A stretch of DNA of 64,000 nucleotides, from positions 8,060,001-8,124,000 of the forward strand of contig NZ_CP053452.2 in NCBI RefSeq assembly GCF_013128195.2. The letters are read 5' to 3'. The notes under the pieces were generated by a model that ran no database searches, was not told where the DNA came from, and saw only the letters and a program-made list of their open reading frames with translations. This document shows positions 42,998 to 51,283 of this stretch, piece after piece. How positions within the stretch are numbered: position 1 is the first letter of the stretch; each line of letters starts with the position of its first letter. The position numbers and the translations under genes were made by a program. The stretch comes from Frigoriglobus tundricola (GTDB lineage: Bacteria; Planctomycetota; Planctomycetia; Gemmatales; Gemmataceae).

Positions 42998-44256
42998 GCG
43001 GAAGACCTAACCTCCCAACCCCCTTCCCTAAGAGGGAAGGGGGGGCCGGAGACGCATCCGCGGTTTTTAGCCCCTCACCTCTTGGGGGAAGGGTTGGGGA
43101 GGGGGGGCGGTTCTTCGACGCAGTCGTAATCGGCGCCGGGCCGGCAGGCGCGGTAGCCGCACGCGAGCTAGCTCGACGCGGCTGCTCGGTCCTATTGGTC
43201 GAGAAGGCCCAGTTCCCGCGATCGAAGGTCTGTGGGTGCTGCATAAACGGCGCTGCCATTAGCACATTGAAGCGCCTGGGCCTTGGCGGTGTACTCGCGG
43301 CCGGTGTTCCCCTGCGGAACGTGCGCATTGGTGCGGGCCGGCACTCGGCACGGGTGAGTGTGCCCGGCGGCGTGTCCCTTTCGCGAGAGGTGTTCGACGC
43401 CGCTCTCGTGGACGAGGCGGTGCGGGCCGGCGTGGAGTTCCGTACCGGTGTGGTCGCCAAACTCGATGGAAATCTTTCGGGAACTGAGCGCCGGTCATCG
43501 ATCGACGTGCTGGTGCGTGGTTCCGGTACTGAGAACGGGGCCGGCTCGGGCGAGGACCGTGTGACGGCCCGAGTGGCGGTCCTCGCGAGCGGCTTGACCG
43601 GTGGCGATGCCGTGCCCGAAGCCGGTTCGCGTATCGGTGCGGGTGCGACGGTTCCCGCGGACACGGTGCCGTCGTTCTTCGAAACCGGTACGATCTTTAT
43701 GGCGACCGGGCACGGTGGCTACGTCGGGTTCGTCCGCGTTGAGGACGGACGGTTGGACGTCGCCGCGGCATTCGACGTGGCTTTCGTGAAGGCGCGGGGC
43801 GGTCTGGGGCCGGCGGCGCAGACGGTGCTGAGTGAGGTGGGGTGGCCCCAGGTGCCCGGGTTCGTGGAACTGGCCTGGAGGGGAACGCCCGCGCTCAGTC
43901 GGCGCCCGAAGATCATCGCCGGTGAGCGGTGGTTCGCCGTCGGCGATGCGGCCGGGTACGTCGAGCCGTTCACCGGTGAGGGAATGGCGTGGGCGGTGAT
44001 GTCGGCCGCCGCGCTCGCGCCGATTGCGGCACGGGGAGTGCAGGAATGGAGCACCTCGCTCACGGGTGAGTGGGAATCCACTCACCGCCGGCTGATTGGC
44101 ACTCGCCAGCGGACGTGTCGCATCGTTTCGCGCGTGCTGAGGGCGCCGGCCCTCACGGCTCTGGTGGTCCGCGCGTTATCGGCGGTCCCCGCACTGTCCC
44201 GACCGGTGGTGAGATCGCTCAACCGTCCCGCTCTCCTCCTCGGTGCCCGCGCATGA
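42994..44256 (+). CDS. FAD-dependent oxidoreductase of the type III polyketide operon
   Basis: 420 residues, GTG start overlapping the methyltransferase stop. The dinucleotide motif AVVIGAGPAGAVAARELARRG, the KVCGCCINGAAIS segment (as in geranylgeranyl reductase-type flavoproteins) and WFAVGDAAGYVEPFTGEGM (FAD-binding GD motif) are clear. Residues about 4-38, before the Rossmann fold, are the in-frame product of a palindromic repeat (43003-43119), so the enzyme probably began about 40 residues later in its ancestor. It is likely a hydroxylase or reductase for the polyketide product. A tail of hydrophobic sequence may give membrane contact. Confidence 0.85.
   Translation: MSGRPNLPTPFPKREGGAGDASAVFSPSPLGGRVGEGGRFFDAVVIGAGPAGAVAARELARRGCSVLLVEKAQFPRSKVCGCCINGAAISTLKRLGLGGVLAAGVPLRNVRIGAGRHSARVSVPGGVSLSREVFDAALVDEAVRAGVEFRTGVVAKLDGNLSGTERRSSIDVLVRGSGTENGAGSGEDRVTARVAVLASGLTGGDAVPEAGSRIGAGATVPADTVPSFFETGTIFMATGHGGYVGFVRVEDGRLDVAAAFDVAFVKARGGLGPAAQTVLSEVGWPQVPGFVELAWRGTPALSRRPKIIAGERWFAVGDAAGYVEPFTGEGMAWAVMSAAALAPIAARGVQEWSTSLTGEWESTHRRLIGTRQRTCRIVSRVLRAPALTALVVRALSAVPALSRPVVRSLNRPALLLGARA
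43003..43119. repeat. G/C-rich palindromic repeat at the flavoprotein N-terminus
   Basis: Begins with AGACCTAACCTCCCAACCCCC and holds CCCTTCCCT-AAG-AGGGAAGGG and CCTCTTGGGGGAAGGGTTGGGG sub-hairpins. The start AGACCTA and the TTGGGGAGGGGG text match the sulfatase-like gene's element. It lies in the start region of the gene and is translated in frame. Confidence 0.8.
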
Positions 44257-45401
44257 GCTTCACCATTCACGGCCTCGGCACCGCACACCCGCCGGACGCC
44301 GTGACCGGGGATGTGGGCCTCGCCCTCGCCCGCAAGATGGCGGGACCGGACGTACGCACCTCCACGTGGCTCGGCCCCATCTACGCCAATTCCGGCGTGA
44401 ACTCGCGGTTCCAGGTCCTGAGTACGCCGGTCGTGCGCGACGTTCTGAACGGCACGAACTGCACCGGTTCGCCGTTCGTGCCCACGGCCGCGAACGATGG
44501 CGTCGGCCCGACGACGGGCGAGCGGATGGCGATTTACGCGAAGGAGGCCGGCCCGCTCGCCCTCCGCGCCGCTGCTGCGGCGCTGGGCGATTCCGCGTTC
44601 GGACCCGAATCGATCACGCACCTCGTCACCGTGTCGTGTACCGGGTTCGGCGCGCCGGGCGTGGACTACGCGCTCATCACCGGCCTGGGCCTGAAGCCGA
44701 CCACGCAGCGCACGCACATCGGCTACATGGGCTGTCACGGCGCGCTGAACGGCCTGCGCGTGGCGAACGCCTTCGCCACCGCCGACCCGGACGCGCGGGT
44801 GCTGGTGTGCGCGGTCGAGATGTGCAGCCTCCATTACTATTTCGGCAACGCCGCGGACAAGCTCATCGCCAACGCCATCTTCGCCGACGGCGCCGCGGCC
44901 GTTGTGGGCCGCGGGGAACCTACCTCTCCGGCCCCCCTCCTGTCTGGGCGGGGGGCCGGAGAGGTAGGTTCTTCTTCACCCTGGACCCTGACCGCTTCGG
45001 CCTCGTGTCTCATCCCCGACTCCGCATCCGACATGGCCTGGACGGTCGGCGACCACGGGTTCGAGATGACGCTGTCGCGCCGGGTGCCGAACCTGATCGC
45101 GGCCCGCTTGCGGCCCTGGCTGGAATCGTGGCTGAGTGACAACGGCCTGTCAGTCGCGGACGTGAAGAGCTGGGCGGTCCACCCCGGCGGCCCGAAGATC
45201 CTGTCCGCGGTCGAAGAGTCCCTCGGCCTGGGGCCGGCGGCGCTGGCCCCGTCGCGGGCGGTGTTCGCCGACTACGGCAACATGTCGAGCCCGACGGTGC
45301 TGTTCATCCTGCGCCGGCTCCGCGAGTCGAACGCCCCGCGGCCGTGCGTCGCTCTGGGCTTCGGCCCCGGTCTCGTGGCCGAGGCGGCGCTCTTTGTGTG
45401 A
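44253..45401 (+). CDS. type III polyketide synthase
   Basis: 382 residues, starting at ATG 44253 that overlaps the flavoprotein stop (ATGA). The Cys-His-Asn triad is Cys129 (VTVSCTGFGAPG), His310 (WAVHPGGPKIL) and Asn343 (DYGNMSSPTVL). These enzymes extend an acyl-CoA starter with malonyl-CoA in one active site to alkylresorcinols, alkylpyrones or related aromatics. Residues 221-242 (GEPTSPAPLLSGRGAGEVGS and two more) are the product of a perfect palindrome (44916-44971) in the loop after FADGAAAVVGR, away from the catalytic residues. The chain length and starter are not predictable. Confidence 0.93.
   Translation: MSFTIHGLGTAHPPDAVTGDVGLALARKMAGPDVRTSTWLGPIYANSGVNSRFQVLSTPVVRDVLNGTNCTGSPFVPTAANDGVGPTTGERMAIYAKEAGPLALRAAAAALGDSAFGPESITHLVTVSCTGFGAPGVDYALITGLGLKPTTQRTHIGYMGCHGALNGLRVANAFATADPDARVLVCAVEMCSLHYYFGNAADKLIANAIFADGAAAVVGRGEPTSPAPLLSGRGAGEVGSSSPWTLTASASCLIPDSASDMAWTVGDHGFEMTLSRRVPNLIAARLRPWLESWLSDNGLSVADVKSWAVHPGGPKILSAVEESLGLGPAALAPSRAVFADYGNMSSPTVLFILRRLRESNAPRPCVALGFGPGLVAEAALFV
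44916..44971. repeat. perfect 22-bp palindrome inside the polyketide synthase gene
   Basis: Arms 44916-44937 (GAACCTACCTCTCCGGCCCC plus CC) and 44950-44971 are exact reverse complements around a 12-nt loop. The host frame stays open through it. Confidence 0.95.
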
Positions 45402-45426
45402 GTGCCGGTCGGCCCCGGGCGGAACT

Positions 45427-46275
45427 TCACTTCTTCTTGCTCTCCACTGGTGTGTCCGCGGCGTTGCCCCACTCGCCCCAACTGGGGTAGTAGTTGCGGA
45501 CGGTCTTCGCGCCCGCCAGCTCCAGGCCGAATGCGACGACTGCGGCCCGGCCGCCGCCCTGGCAGTACGTCACCGCCGGCTTGTCGAGGTCGATTTTGCG
45601 ATCCTTCACGAGTTTGACGAGGTCGGCGGGCGGGAGGAACTTGTCCGTCTTCGGGTCGAGTAGTTCCACCCATTCGAGGTGGGTCGCGCCGGGAATGTGG
45701 CCGCCCTTCTTGGCCAGCGCTTTCTCGCCGGTGAACTCACCCGTCGTGCGCGCGTCAACGCAGGCGCTCCCGGCCTTCAGTTGCTCAAGAACGTGCTTCT
45801 TGTCGGCCAGACGCGCGGTGTCCGGCTTCCAGTCGTGCGGTGGGGCCTTCGCCACCGTTTCCACTTTTTCGGTTGGCAACTGCGCCGCCGTGTACGCTTT
45901 CCAACCCCCGTTCAGGATGCGGACGTCCGGCACGCCGGCGTACTTCAGCATCCACCACGTGCGGGCGGCGTCGCGGGCGTCGTCCGCGTATACCACGGTT
46001 GGCTTCTTCGGGGTCACGCCGATTGCGGCGAGTTCGGCCTTCCAGAACGCGGCGTCGGCCGTGTTCGCGAGGACCGCCTTCGACCAGGGGGCCGTGTCCG
46101 CGCGGACCGCGCCGGGGACGTGGCCGGCGGCGTATTTCGCGGCCGCCCGCACGTCGAGCAGGTGGAAGTCTTTCAGTTTCGGGTCGGTCGGGTCCACCAG
46201 GAGGTTCGGTGCCGGGTAATTCGCGGGCGGTTCGGCCGCCGCGAGGTGGACAGCGAGGATCATCGTCGCCATCAT
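45427..46275 (-). CDS. exported tandem-rhodanese sulfurtransferase
   Basis: 282 residues with a short signal sequence (MATMILAVHLAAA). Two rhodanese domains: residues about 25-135 (LLDVRAAAKYAAGHVPGAV) and about 150-270 (CVDARTTGEFTGEKAL). The active Cys is in the C-terminal domain, VTYCQGGGRAAVVAFGLEL, where a persulfide forms. The activity would be sulfur transfer from thiosulfate or mercaptopyruvate to a thiophilic acceptor, in the periplasm. The gene converges with the polyketide synthase gene (25 bases apart). Start is ATG 46275; the second Met is equally possible. Confidence 0.88.
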   Translation of the reverse strand: MMATMILAVHLAAAEPPANYPAPNLLVDPTDPKLKDFHLLDVRAAAKYAAGHVPGAVRADTAPWSKAVLANTADAAFWKAELAAIGVTPKKPTVVYADDARDAARTWWMLKYAGVPDVRILNGGWKAYTAAQLPTEKVETVAKAPPHDWKPDTARLADKKHVLEQLKAGSACVDARTTGEFTGEKALAKKGGHIPGATHLEWVELLDPKTDKFLPPADLVKLVKDRKIDLDKPAVTYCQGGGRAAVVAFGLELAGAKTVRNYYPSWGEWGNAADTPVESKKK

Positions 46276-46330
46276 TGCAGAGTCTCCTGAACAGTTGGGT
46301 CGAGCCCACCCTACAACAGTCGAGTTACCG

Positions 46331-47287
46331 ATGTCTACCGATATCTCGCGGCGGGGGCTGCTGGCCGGTGCGGCCGGCGGGCTCGCGCTGAGCGCCGCCG
46401 GCTCGCACGCGGCTCCGGCGAAGTCCGGCTTCGGCTACTGCCTGAACACGAGCACGGTGCGCGACAAGGACGGCAACTCGCGGCCGATCACGGAACTGAT
46501 CGACGTCGCCGCGAAGGCGGGCTACGACGCCATCGAGCCGTGGATCTCCGAACTCGACGCGTACACGAAAACCGGCGGCACGCTCGCCGACCTGCGCAAG
46601 CGCATCAAGGACGCGGGCCTCGTGGTGCCGGACGCGATCGGCTTCGCCGAGTGGATCGTGGAGGACGCCGACCGCCGCAAGAAGGGCCTGGAGCAGGCCA
46701 AGCGCGACATGGACAAGGTCGCACAGCTCGGCGGCACGCACCTCGCGGCCCCGCCGGTCGGCGCGACCGGCGGCGGGAGCAAGCGCGACGACCCGAAGTT
46801 CACGCACCCGGTCATCGACCTCGTCGCGGCTGGTGATCGCTACCGTGCGCTAGTCGATCTGGGTGCGACGCTGGGCGTCACGCCCATCGTCGAGGTGTGG
46901 GGCTTCTCGAAGACGTTGCGGCGGCTCGGTGAGGCGCTCCTCGTCGCGGTGGAGTGCGGCAGCTCGCGCGGGTGCGTGCTCCCGGACGTGTACCACTTGT
47001 ACAAGGGCGGTTCGGACTTCGCGGGGCTGCCGCTCGTGTCCGCGGCGGCCATCGGCATCTTCCACGTCAACGATTACCCGAAGGTCGACCGCGACAAGAT
47101 CAGCGACGCGGACCGCGTGTACCCCGGGGACGGCATCGCGCCGCTCAAAGACGTCTTCGCGGCGCTCCGCAAGATAAACTACACCGGCTTCGTGTCACTG
47201 GAACTGTTCAACCGCGACTACTGGAAGCGCGACCCGCACGAGGTCGCGAAGACCGGCCTCGCGAAGATGAAGGCGGTGGCCGGGTGA
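46331..47287 (+). CDS. Tat-exported sugar phosphate isomerase/epimerase-like TIM barrel
   Basis: 318 residues from ATG 46331. Tat signal SRRGLLAGAAGGLALSAAG, then an AP-endonuclease-2/xylose-isomerase-like barrel: ELIDVAAKAGYDAIEPWISE, VPIVEVWGF-like VTPIVEVWGFSKTLRR (metal Glu), GIFHVNDYPKVDRDK (metal His/Asp) and GFVSLELFNRDYWKRDP (last Glu). Such proteins bind a divalent metal and act on sugars, inosose or related molecules. The next gene, a transporter, starts inside its stop (GTGA), implying co-translation and a shared sugar pathway. Confidence 0.87.
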   Translation: MSTDISRRGLLAGAAGGLALSAAGSHAAPAKSGFGYCLNTSTVRDKDGNSRPITELIDVAAKAGYDAIEPWISELDAYTKTGGTLADLRKRIKDAGLVVPDAIGFAEWIVEDADRRKKGLEQAKRDMDKVAQLGGTHLAAPPVGATGGGSKRDDPKFTHPVIDLVAAGDRYRALVDLGATLGVTPIVEVWGFSKTLRRLGEALLVAVECGSSRGCVLPDVYHLYKGGSDFAGLPLVSAAAIGIFHVNDYPKVDRDKISDADRVYPGDGIAPLKDVFAALRKINYTGFVSLELFNRDYWKRDPHEVAKTGLAKMKAVAG

Positions 47288-48570
47288 CCCTTTCACCTCG
47301 GCCGAGCGGCCTGACGGCGCGGCTGGCGACCGCGCCGCGCTGGGCGTTCGCCCTGTATGCGGGCGGCGCCGCGTTCACCGCCTATTTCTGCATGTACGGG
47401 CTGCGCAAGCCCGTCGATGCGGTCACGTTCACCGGGGTCAAGTTCCTCGGCACGCAGGTCGATCTGAAGACGGCGTGCGTTCTCGGTCAGATTATCGGGT
47501 ACGTCATCTCCAAGTACGCCGGCGTGCGGGTGTGCTCCGAGGCCGCGGGCGCGCGGCGGGTGGTGCTGCTCGTGGCCGCGGGCGTCTGGTCGGAACTGGC
47601 CCTCCTCGCGTTCGCCGTCGCCCCGCCCGCGCTGCGCCCGGTCGCGATGTTCGCCAACGGGCTGCCGCTGGGGGTCGTCTGGGGGCTGATCGTCCGCTAC
47701 CTGGAGGGCCGGCGGACCAGCGACACGCTCCTGGTGATCATGAGCGGGTCGTTCGTGATCGCGGGGGCGGCGACGAAGGACTTCGGGCTGTACCTGCTGA
47801 CCGCGCTCGACGTGCCCGAAGTGTGGGTGCCCGCGGTCGCGGGCGCGGTGTTTCTGATCCCGTACCTCGTCGCGACGCAGCTCCTTCACCGGTTACCGCC
47901 GCCCGACACCGGGGACGAGGCCGCCCGGTCGGCGCGCCCCAACCTGGACGCGGCCGGCCGCCGGGCGTTCCTGGTCCGCGTCGGGGCGGGGTTCTTCCTC
48001 CTGCTGCTCGCGTACTTTCTGCTCACCACCTACCGCGACTTCCGCGACCATTACGGGCGGGAAATCCTCATGGCGATGGGGCACTCCGGCGCCCCCGGCA
48101 TCTTCGTCCGGACCGAGCGCTGGGCGCTGGTCGTGGTACTCGTGGCGCTCGGGCTCCTGAACCTCGTCCGGAACCACCGGTGGGCCATCGTCACGGTGTA
48201 CGCGATGATCCTGACGGGGTTCGGGGTGATCGCGGCCACGACGCTCGCGTACCGGGCCGGGCACCTGGACGGCGTGGACTGGCTGGCGGCGGTCGGGGTC
48301 GGGCTGTACCTGGCCTATGTGCCGTTCGGAACGGTGTTGTTCGAGCGGGTGGTTGCGGCGGCGCGGTTCCGGGGCACGTCGGTGTTCGCCGTTCAGTTGG
48401 CCGACGGGATCGCGTACTCCGGCTCGGCGCTGATTCAACTGTACCGGGATTTGGTCCATTCGGACGTGGACCGGCTCGCGTTCTTCGTTCCCCTCTCACT
48501 CGTCGTGGCCGCGGCCGGGGCGGCGCTCACCGTTGCCGGCGGGGTGTCCGTGTGGCGCCGGCTCAACTGA
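47284..48570 (+). CDS. DUF5690 major-facilitator-like transporter
   Basis: 428 residues from GTG 47284, overlapping the isomerase stop. About twelve hydrophobic helices; AYFCMYGLRKPVDAVTF after helix 1 recalls the MYLCRK-type start of sugar-phosphate antiporters, and GLPLGVVWGLIVRYLEGRR resembles the MFS signature loop. Classed by me with DUF5690. It probably takes up or exports the isomerase's substrate or product. It converges with the regulator gene, whose stop overlaps by 8 bases. Confidence 0.82.
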   Translation: MTLSPRPSGLTARLATAPRWAFALYAGGAAFTAYFCMYGLRKPVDAVTFTGVKFLGTQVDLKTACVLGQIIGYVISKYAGVRVCSEAAGARRVVLLVAAGVWSELALLAFAVAPPALRPVAMFANGLPLGVVWGLIVRYLEGRRTSDTLLVIMSGSFVIAGAATKDFGLYLLTALDVPEVWVPAVAGAVFLIPYLVATQLLHRLPPPDTGDEAARSARPNLDAAGRRAFLVRVGAGFFLLLLAYFLLTTYRDFRDHYGREILMAMGHSGAPGIFVRTERWALVVVLVALGLLNLVRNHRWAIVTVYAMILTGFGVIAATTLAYRAGHLDGVDWLAAVGVGLYLAYVPFGTVLFERVVAAARFRGTSVFAVQLADGIAYSGSALIQLYRDLVHSDVDRLAFFVPLSLVVAAAGAALTVAGGVSVWRRLN

Positions 48571-49699
48571 CCACCGTGCTGTCCCGCACGACCAGTTGGC
48601 CGGGGACGACGACCTTTGTGAGCGGGTCGGCGGGGTGGGTGATCCGGTTGGCCATCACCCGGAGCGCCGCGCGGGCGATCGCCTCGGACGGATAGGTGTA
48701 CGAGGACACGCCCAGGGCGAAGCTGTGCCCGATCGGCAGGTCGTCGCACCCCACCACGGCCACGTCCCGGGGCACGTTCAGCCCGCGGCGGAACAGCTCC
48801 AGAATCACCCCGACGGCGACGTAGTCCTGGTAGCAGATCACCCCGTCGGCGCCGGCCCGGACGAGTTCGTCCGCCGTCCACGGGTACGCCTCGCGGGCGT
48901 CGAGGTGTTCCGGCACGCGGATCACGCGGACGGGCCGGTCCCCGCCGGCGGTCTGGAGCGCGTACAGGTAGCCGGCGAGCCGGTCGCTGTGCGTACTGGT
49001 GGGCGACGCGATCACGCAGGCGACGGTCCTGCGCTCCAGGGCGAGCAGGTGCTCGGTACACCGCACCCCGCCATCGAAGTGGTCCGAGGCGACGAGGTCG
49101 TAATCCAGGGGCCGGTTTTGGCCGCGCAGGTTGCGGTCGAGCAGCACCACGGGCAGCCCGACACGCCGGCACCCGGCCAGGAACCATTCGTCCTGCCGGC
49201 ACAGCTCCTCGGACACCCGCGACGGCAGGAAGAACACCCCCTCCGGCCGGTCGCGCGTGAGCGCCTCCGCAGCGCGCTCGGCGTCGAGCTGACGGGCGCC
49301 GGCGGACAACTCCAGCGGCCGGACGGCGAACGTCCCCTCTTCCGCCACGCGCTCGAAGCCCACCTTCACCACCGCCTCGGACGCGACCTGCCAGGGGCCG
49401 GGGGACACGCGCGTCACCACCGCCCACCGCGCCGCTCGCGCGGGCGCCGGCACCGGCTGTTCGATGGCGGAAACGTACGACCCCGAACGGTCGCGCGTGA
49501 CCACCAGCCCGCGCTCCCGAAGGACTTGCAAGGCGCGCGACGCCGTGAAGGACGAAACGTCGTACCGGCCGGCGATGTCGCGCACGGTCGGTACCTTTCC
49601 GCTGCCCCACTCCCCGGCGCGGATGCGAGCGGCCAGTTGTTCGGCCAGGTGGACGTACTTGGGTGCTGTGTCAGAATCGGACAGGTCGGACCAGGACAC
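48563..49699 (-). CDS. GntR-type DNA-binding regulator with LacI-like ligand domain
   Basis: 378 residues from the GTG at 49699, picked because GGAG lies seven bases ahead and the GntR winged helix starts soon after (KYVHLAEQLAARIRAGEW, VPTVRDIAGRYDVSSFTAS, RALQVLRERGLVVTRDRSG). An ATG at 49807 would add 36 residues. Residues from about 90 are a periplasmic-binding-protein-like fold as in LacI (VGLPVVLLDRNL, DHFDGGVRCTEHLL, DVAVVGCDDLPIGHSF). It probably senses a sugar and controls the isomerase-transporter pair or its own gene. A perfect operator-like palindrome lies upstream at 49845. Confidence 0.85.
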   Translation of the reverse strand: MSWSDLSDSDTAPKYVHLAEQLAARIRAGEWGSGKVPTVRDIAGRYDVSSFTASRALQVLRERGLVVTRDRSGSYVSAIEQPVPAPARAARWAVVTRVSPGPWQVASEAVVKVGFERVAEEGTFAVRPLELSAGARQLDAERAAEALTRDRPEGVFFLPSRVSEELCRQDEWFLAGCRRVGLPVVLLDRNLRGQNRPLDYDLVASDHFDGGVRCTEHLLALERRTVACVIASPTSTHSDRLAGYLYALQTAGGDRPVRVIRVPEHLDAREAYPWTADELVRAGADGVICYQDYVAVGVILELFRRGLNVPRDVAVVGCDDLPIGHSFALGVSSYTYPSEAIARAALRVMANRITHPADPLTKVVVPGQLVVRDSTVVS

Positions 49700-50010
49700 A
49701 GATCGCTCCAGGGCTGATGGTGTGGCATTCAGAAGGCGGGTTACACTGCTCGTAACACTCACAAGAGTCAGCAGAAAAGCCCGGGGTTTCAGTGCATCGT
49801 ACCGCATTCCCGCTACCGAGCAAGTGTATTCGAAGCAAACTGAAGCAAACAGTGTGTTTGCTACAGATCGGGATTTGCCCATACAGTCTTTACGAAACAT
49901 TAACACAGATCGCGTTGTGAACTCCTCGCTGTATCGGTAGGCTAGCGACACAGCAGAACAATCCCAAGCGGCGACAAGGCTACCATTCTGTTTCCCCAAG
50001 GAGTGCTCGC
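49700..50010. other. divergent control region, AT-richer than surroundings
   Basis: 311 bases between the regulator and DUF1559 starts. It includes the palindrome at 49845-49861, a doubled GAAGCAAAC at 49832-49850, and a doubled ACAGATCG (near 49863 and 49905). No credible small gene. Both promoters should lie here; exact -35/-10 boxes are not convincing. Confidence 0.6.
49845..49861. promoter_or_regulatory. operator candidate GCAAACA-GTG-TGTTTGC
   Basis: A perfect 7-bp inverted repeat around 3 bases, 145 bases upstream of the regulator start and 150 bases upstream of the DUF1559 gene. Size and symmetry suit a dimeric GntR/LacI-type protein. An extra GAAGCAAAC half-site at 49832-49840 may extend it. 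The binding partner is inferred from proximity. Confidence 0.5.
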
Positions 50011-50985
50011 ATGACGACTCGTGTTATTGATCCGCTTGTTCATTCGCGACGGGATCTGAAGGGCGGCCCCCGCGCCTTCACTCTGATCGAGTTGCTGGTG
50101 GTGATCGCGATCATCGCGATCCTGATCGGGCTCCTGCTCCCCGCCGTCCAGAAGGTCCGCGAGGCCGCCGCCCGGATGCAGAGCCAGAACAACATGAAGC
50201 AGTTCGGGCTGGCCGCTCACAACTACGCGAGCGCGAACAACCTGTTGCCGCCGGCGTTCGTCGAAAACGGCGGCGCGGGTTGGGAGGACGGCTCGTGGAT
50301 GGTCTACATTCTTCCCTATGTCGAACAGCAGAACTTGAAGAACGTGGTGGACAAGAGTACCGCCACGTCGGACCAGTACTACGCGATCACGTACAACCAG
50401 TCCCCGCCGAAGATCTTCATCAACCCGACCGACCCGGCGAACAGCAACGGGGCTTACAACGACAGCGGCTGGGGCGTGTATTCGGTGACCGGGTACGTGG
50501 CCAACTATCTGGCGACCGGCTGCGTCAACCACGCGCAAAAGCAGGGCATGCACGATCTGATCGGGATCACCGACGGAACGTCGAACACCGTCCTGTACAC
50601 CGAGCGGCTCACCGTCTGCCTCGCCAACCCGCAACCGTTCCGGCCGACCTACAACGGGGCGTTTTACAACATCGCCCCGTACGCGAACGCCGGGAGCTGG
50701 TACCAGTGGATGCCGGTCGTCAACTACTGGTACGCCGGCACCTCCTCGCCCGGTTACATCGACCCGATCGCGAACCCGAACCAGATCGTTCCGCAGTTCA
50801 ACCCGACCTGGAACAGCACCTCCGCGACCTGCGACTACCGGCTGGCGTCGGCCCCGCGCAGTTCCGGCATCCTGGTGAGCCTCGGCGACGGTAGCGTCCG
50901 CCTGGTGTCCTCCGGGGTGACGGGCAAGACGTGGTGGGGGGCTTTGACCCCCACTGGTGGCGAAGTCCTCGGCAGCGATTGGTAA
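50011..50985 (+). CDS. DUF1559 pilin-like exported protein
   Basis: 324 residues with a good GGAG ahead of the ATG. The type IV prepilin-like signal [20 protein letters not shown] with Glu after the cleavage site, followed by [20 protein letters not shown], is the DUF1559 signature. These proteins are abundant in planctomycetes. The C-terminal domain (from about 65) has [26 protein letters not shown] and [12 protein letters not shown], the typical markers. Role presumed at the cell surface, ligand unknown. Downstream on the same strand are a small lipoprotein and a phosphoesterase. Confidence 0.93.
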   Translation: MTTRVIDPLVHSRRDLKGGPRAFTLIELLVVIAIIAILIGLLLPAVQKVREAAARMQSQNNMKQFGLAAHNYASANNLLPPAFVENGGAGWEDGSWMVYILPYVEQQNLKNVVDKSTATSDQYYAITYNQSPPKIFINPTDPANSNGAYNDSGWGVYSVTGYVANYLATGCVNHAQKQGMHDLIGITDGTSNTVLYTERLTVCLANPQPFRPTYNGAFYNIAPYANAGSWYQWMPVVNYWYAGTSSPGYIDPIANPNQIVPQFNPTWNSTSATCDYRLASAPRSSGILVSLGDGSVRLVSSGVTGKTWWGALTPTGGEVLGSDW

Positions 50986-51058
50986 GCGTTTCCCCGTCTC
51001 CGGGTCCGACCGGAGGGCTTCCGGTCGGACCCGATAACCCCGTTATGGAGTTCTTTCG

Positions 51059-51229
51059 ATGCCCACGCGCCGTGTTCTGGTGGTGATCGCGTTTCTGCTG
51101 TCCGTGCTCCTTGTGGTCGGGTGTGGCGATTCGTCGCCGTCGCCGAAGACCACCGCCCCGAGCGAGAAGCAGCAGGAGAAAGAGAAAATGAAGGTCGATG
51201 CCGGCAGCGACAAACAGAAGTCGAAGTGA
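51059..51229 (+). CDS. small lipoprotein
   Basis: 56 residues: MPTRRVLVVIAFLLSVLLVV then GCGDSSPSPK, giving a lipobox VVGC with Cys22, and a Lys/Glu/Gln-rich tail ending SDKQKSK. GGAG lies about eight bases ahead of the ATG. It lies between the DUF1559 gene (74 bases) and the phosphoesterase gene (55 bases), all on one strand. Small lipoproteins next to DUF1559 genes occur repeatedly in planctomycetes; their role is unknown. Confidence 0.8.
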   Translation: MPTRRVLVVIAFLLSVLLVVGCGDSSPSPKTTAPSEKQQEKEKMKVDAGSDKQKSK

Positions 51230-51283
51230 TCCGCCGCGGGCGCGTCTCGGACCGCGCCCGCTCCCCTCGCTCCGGAGTGCCAC

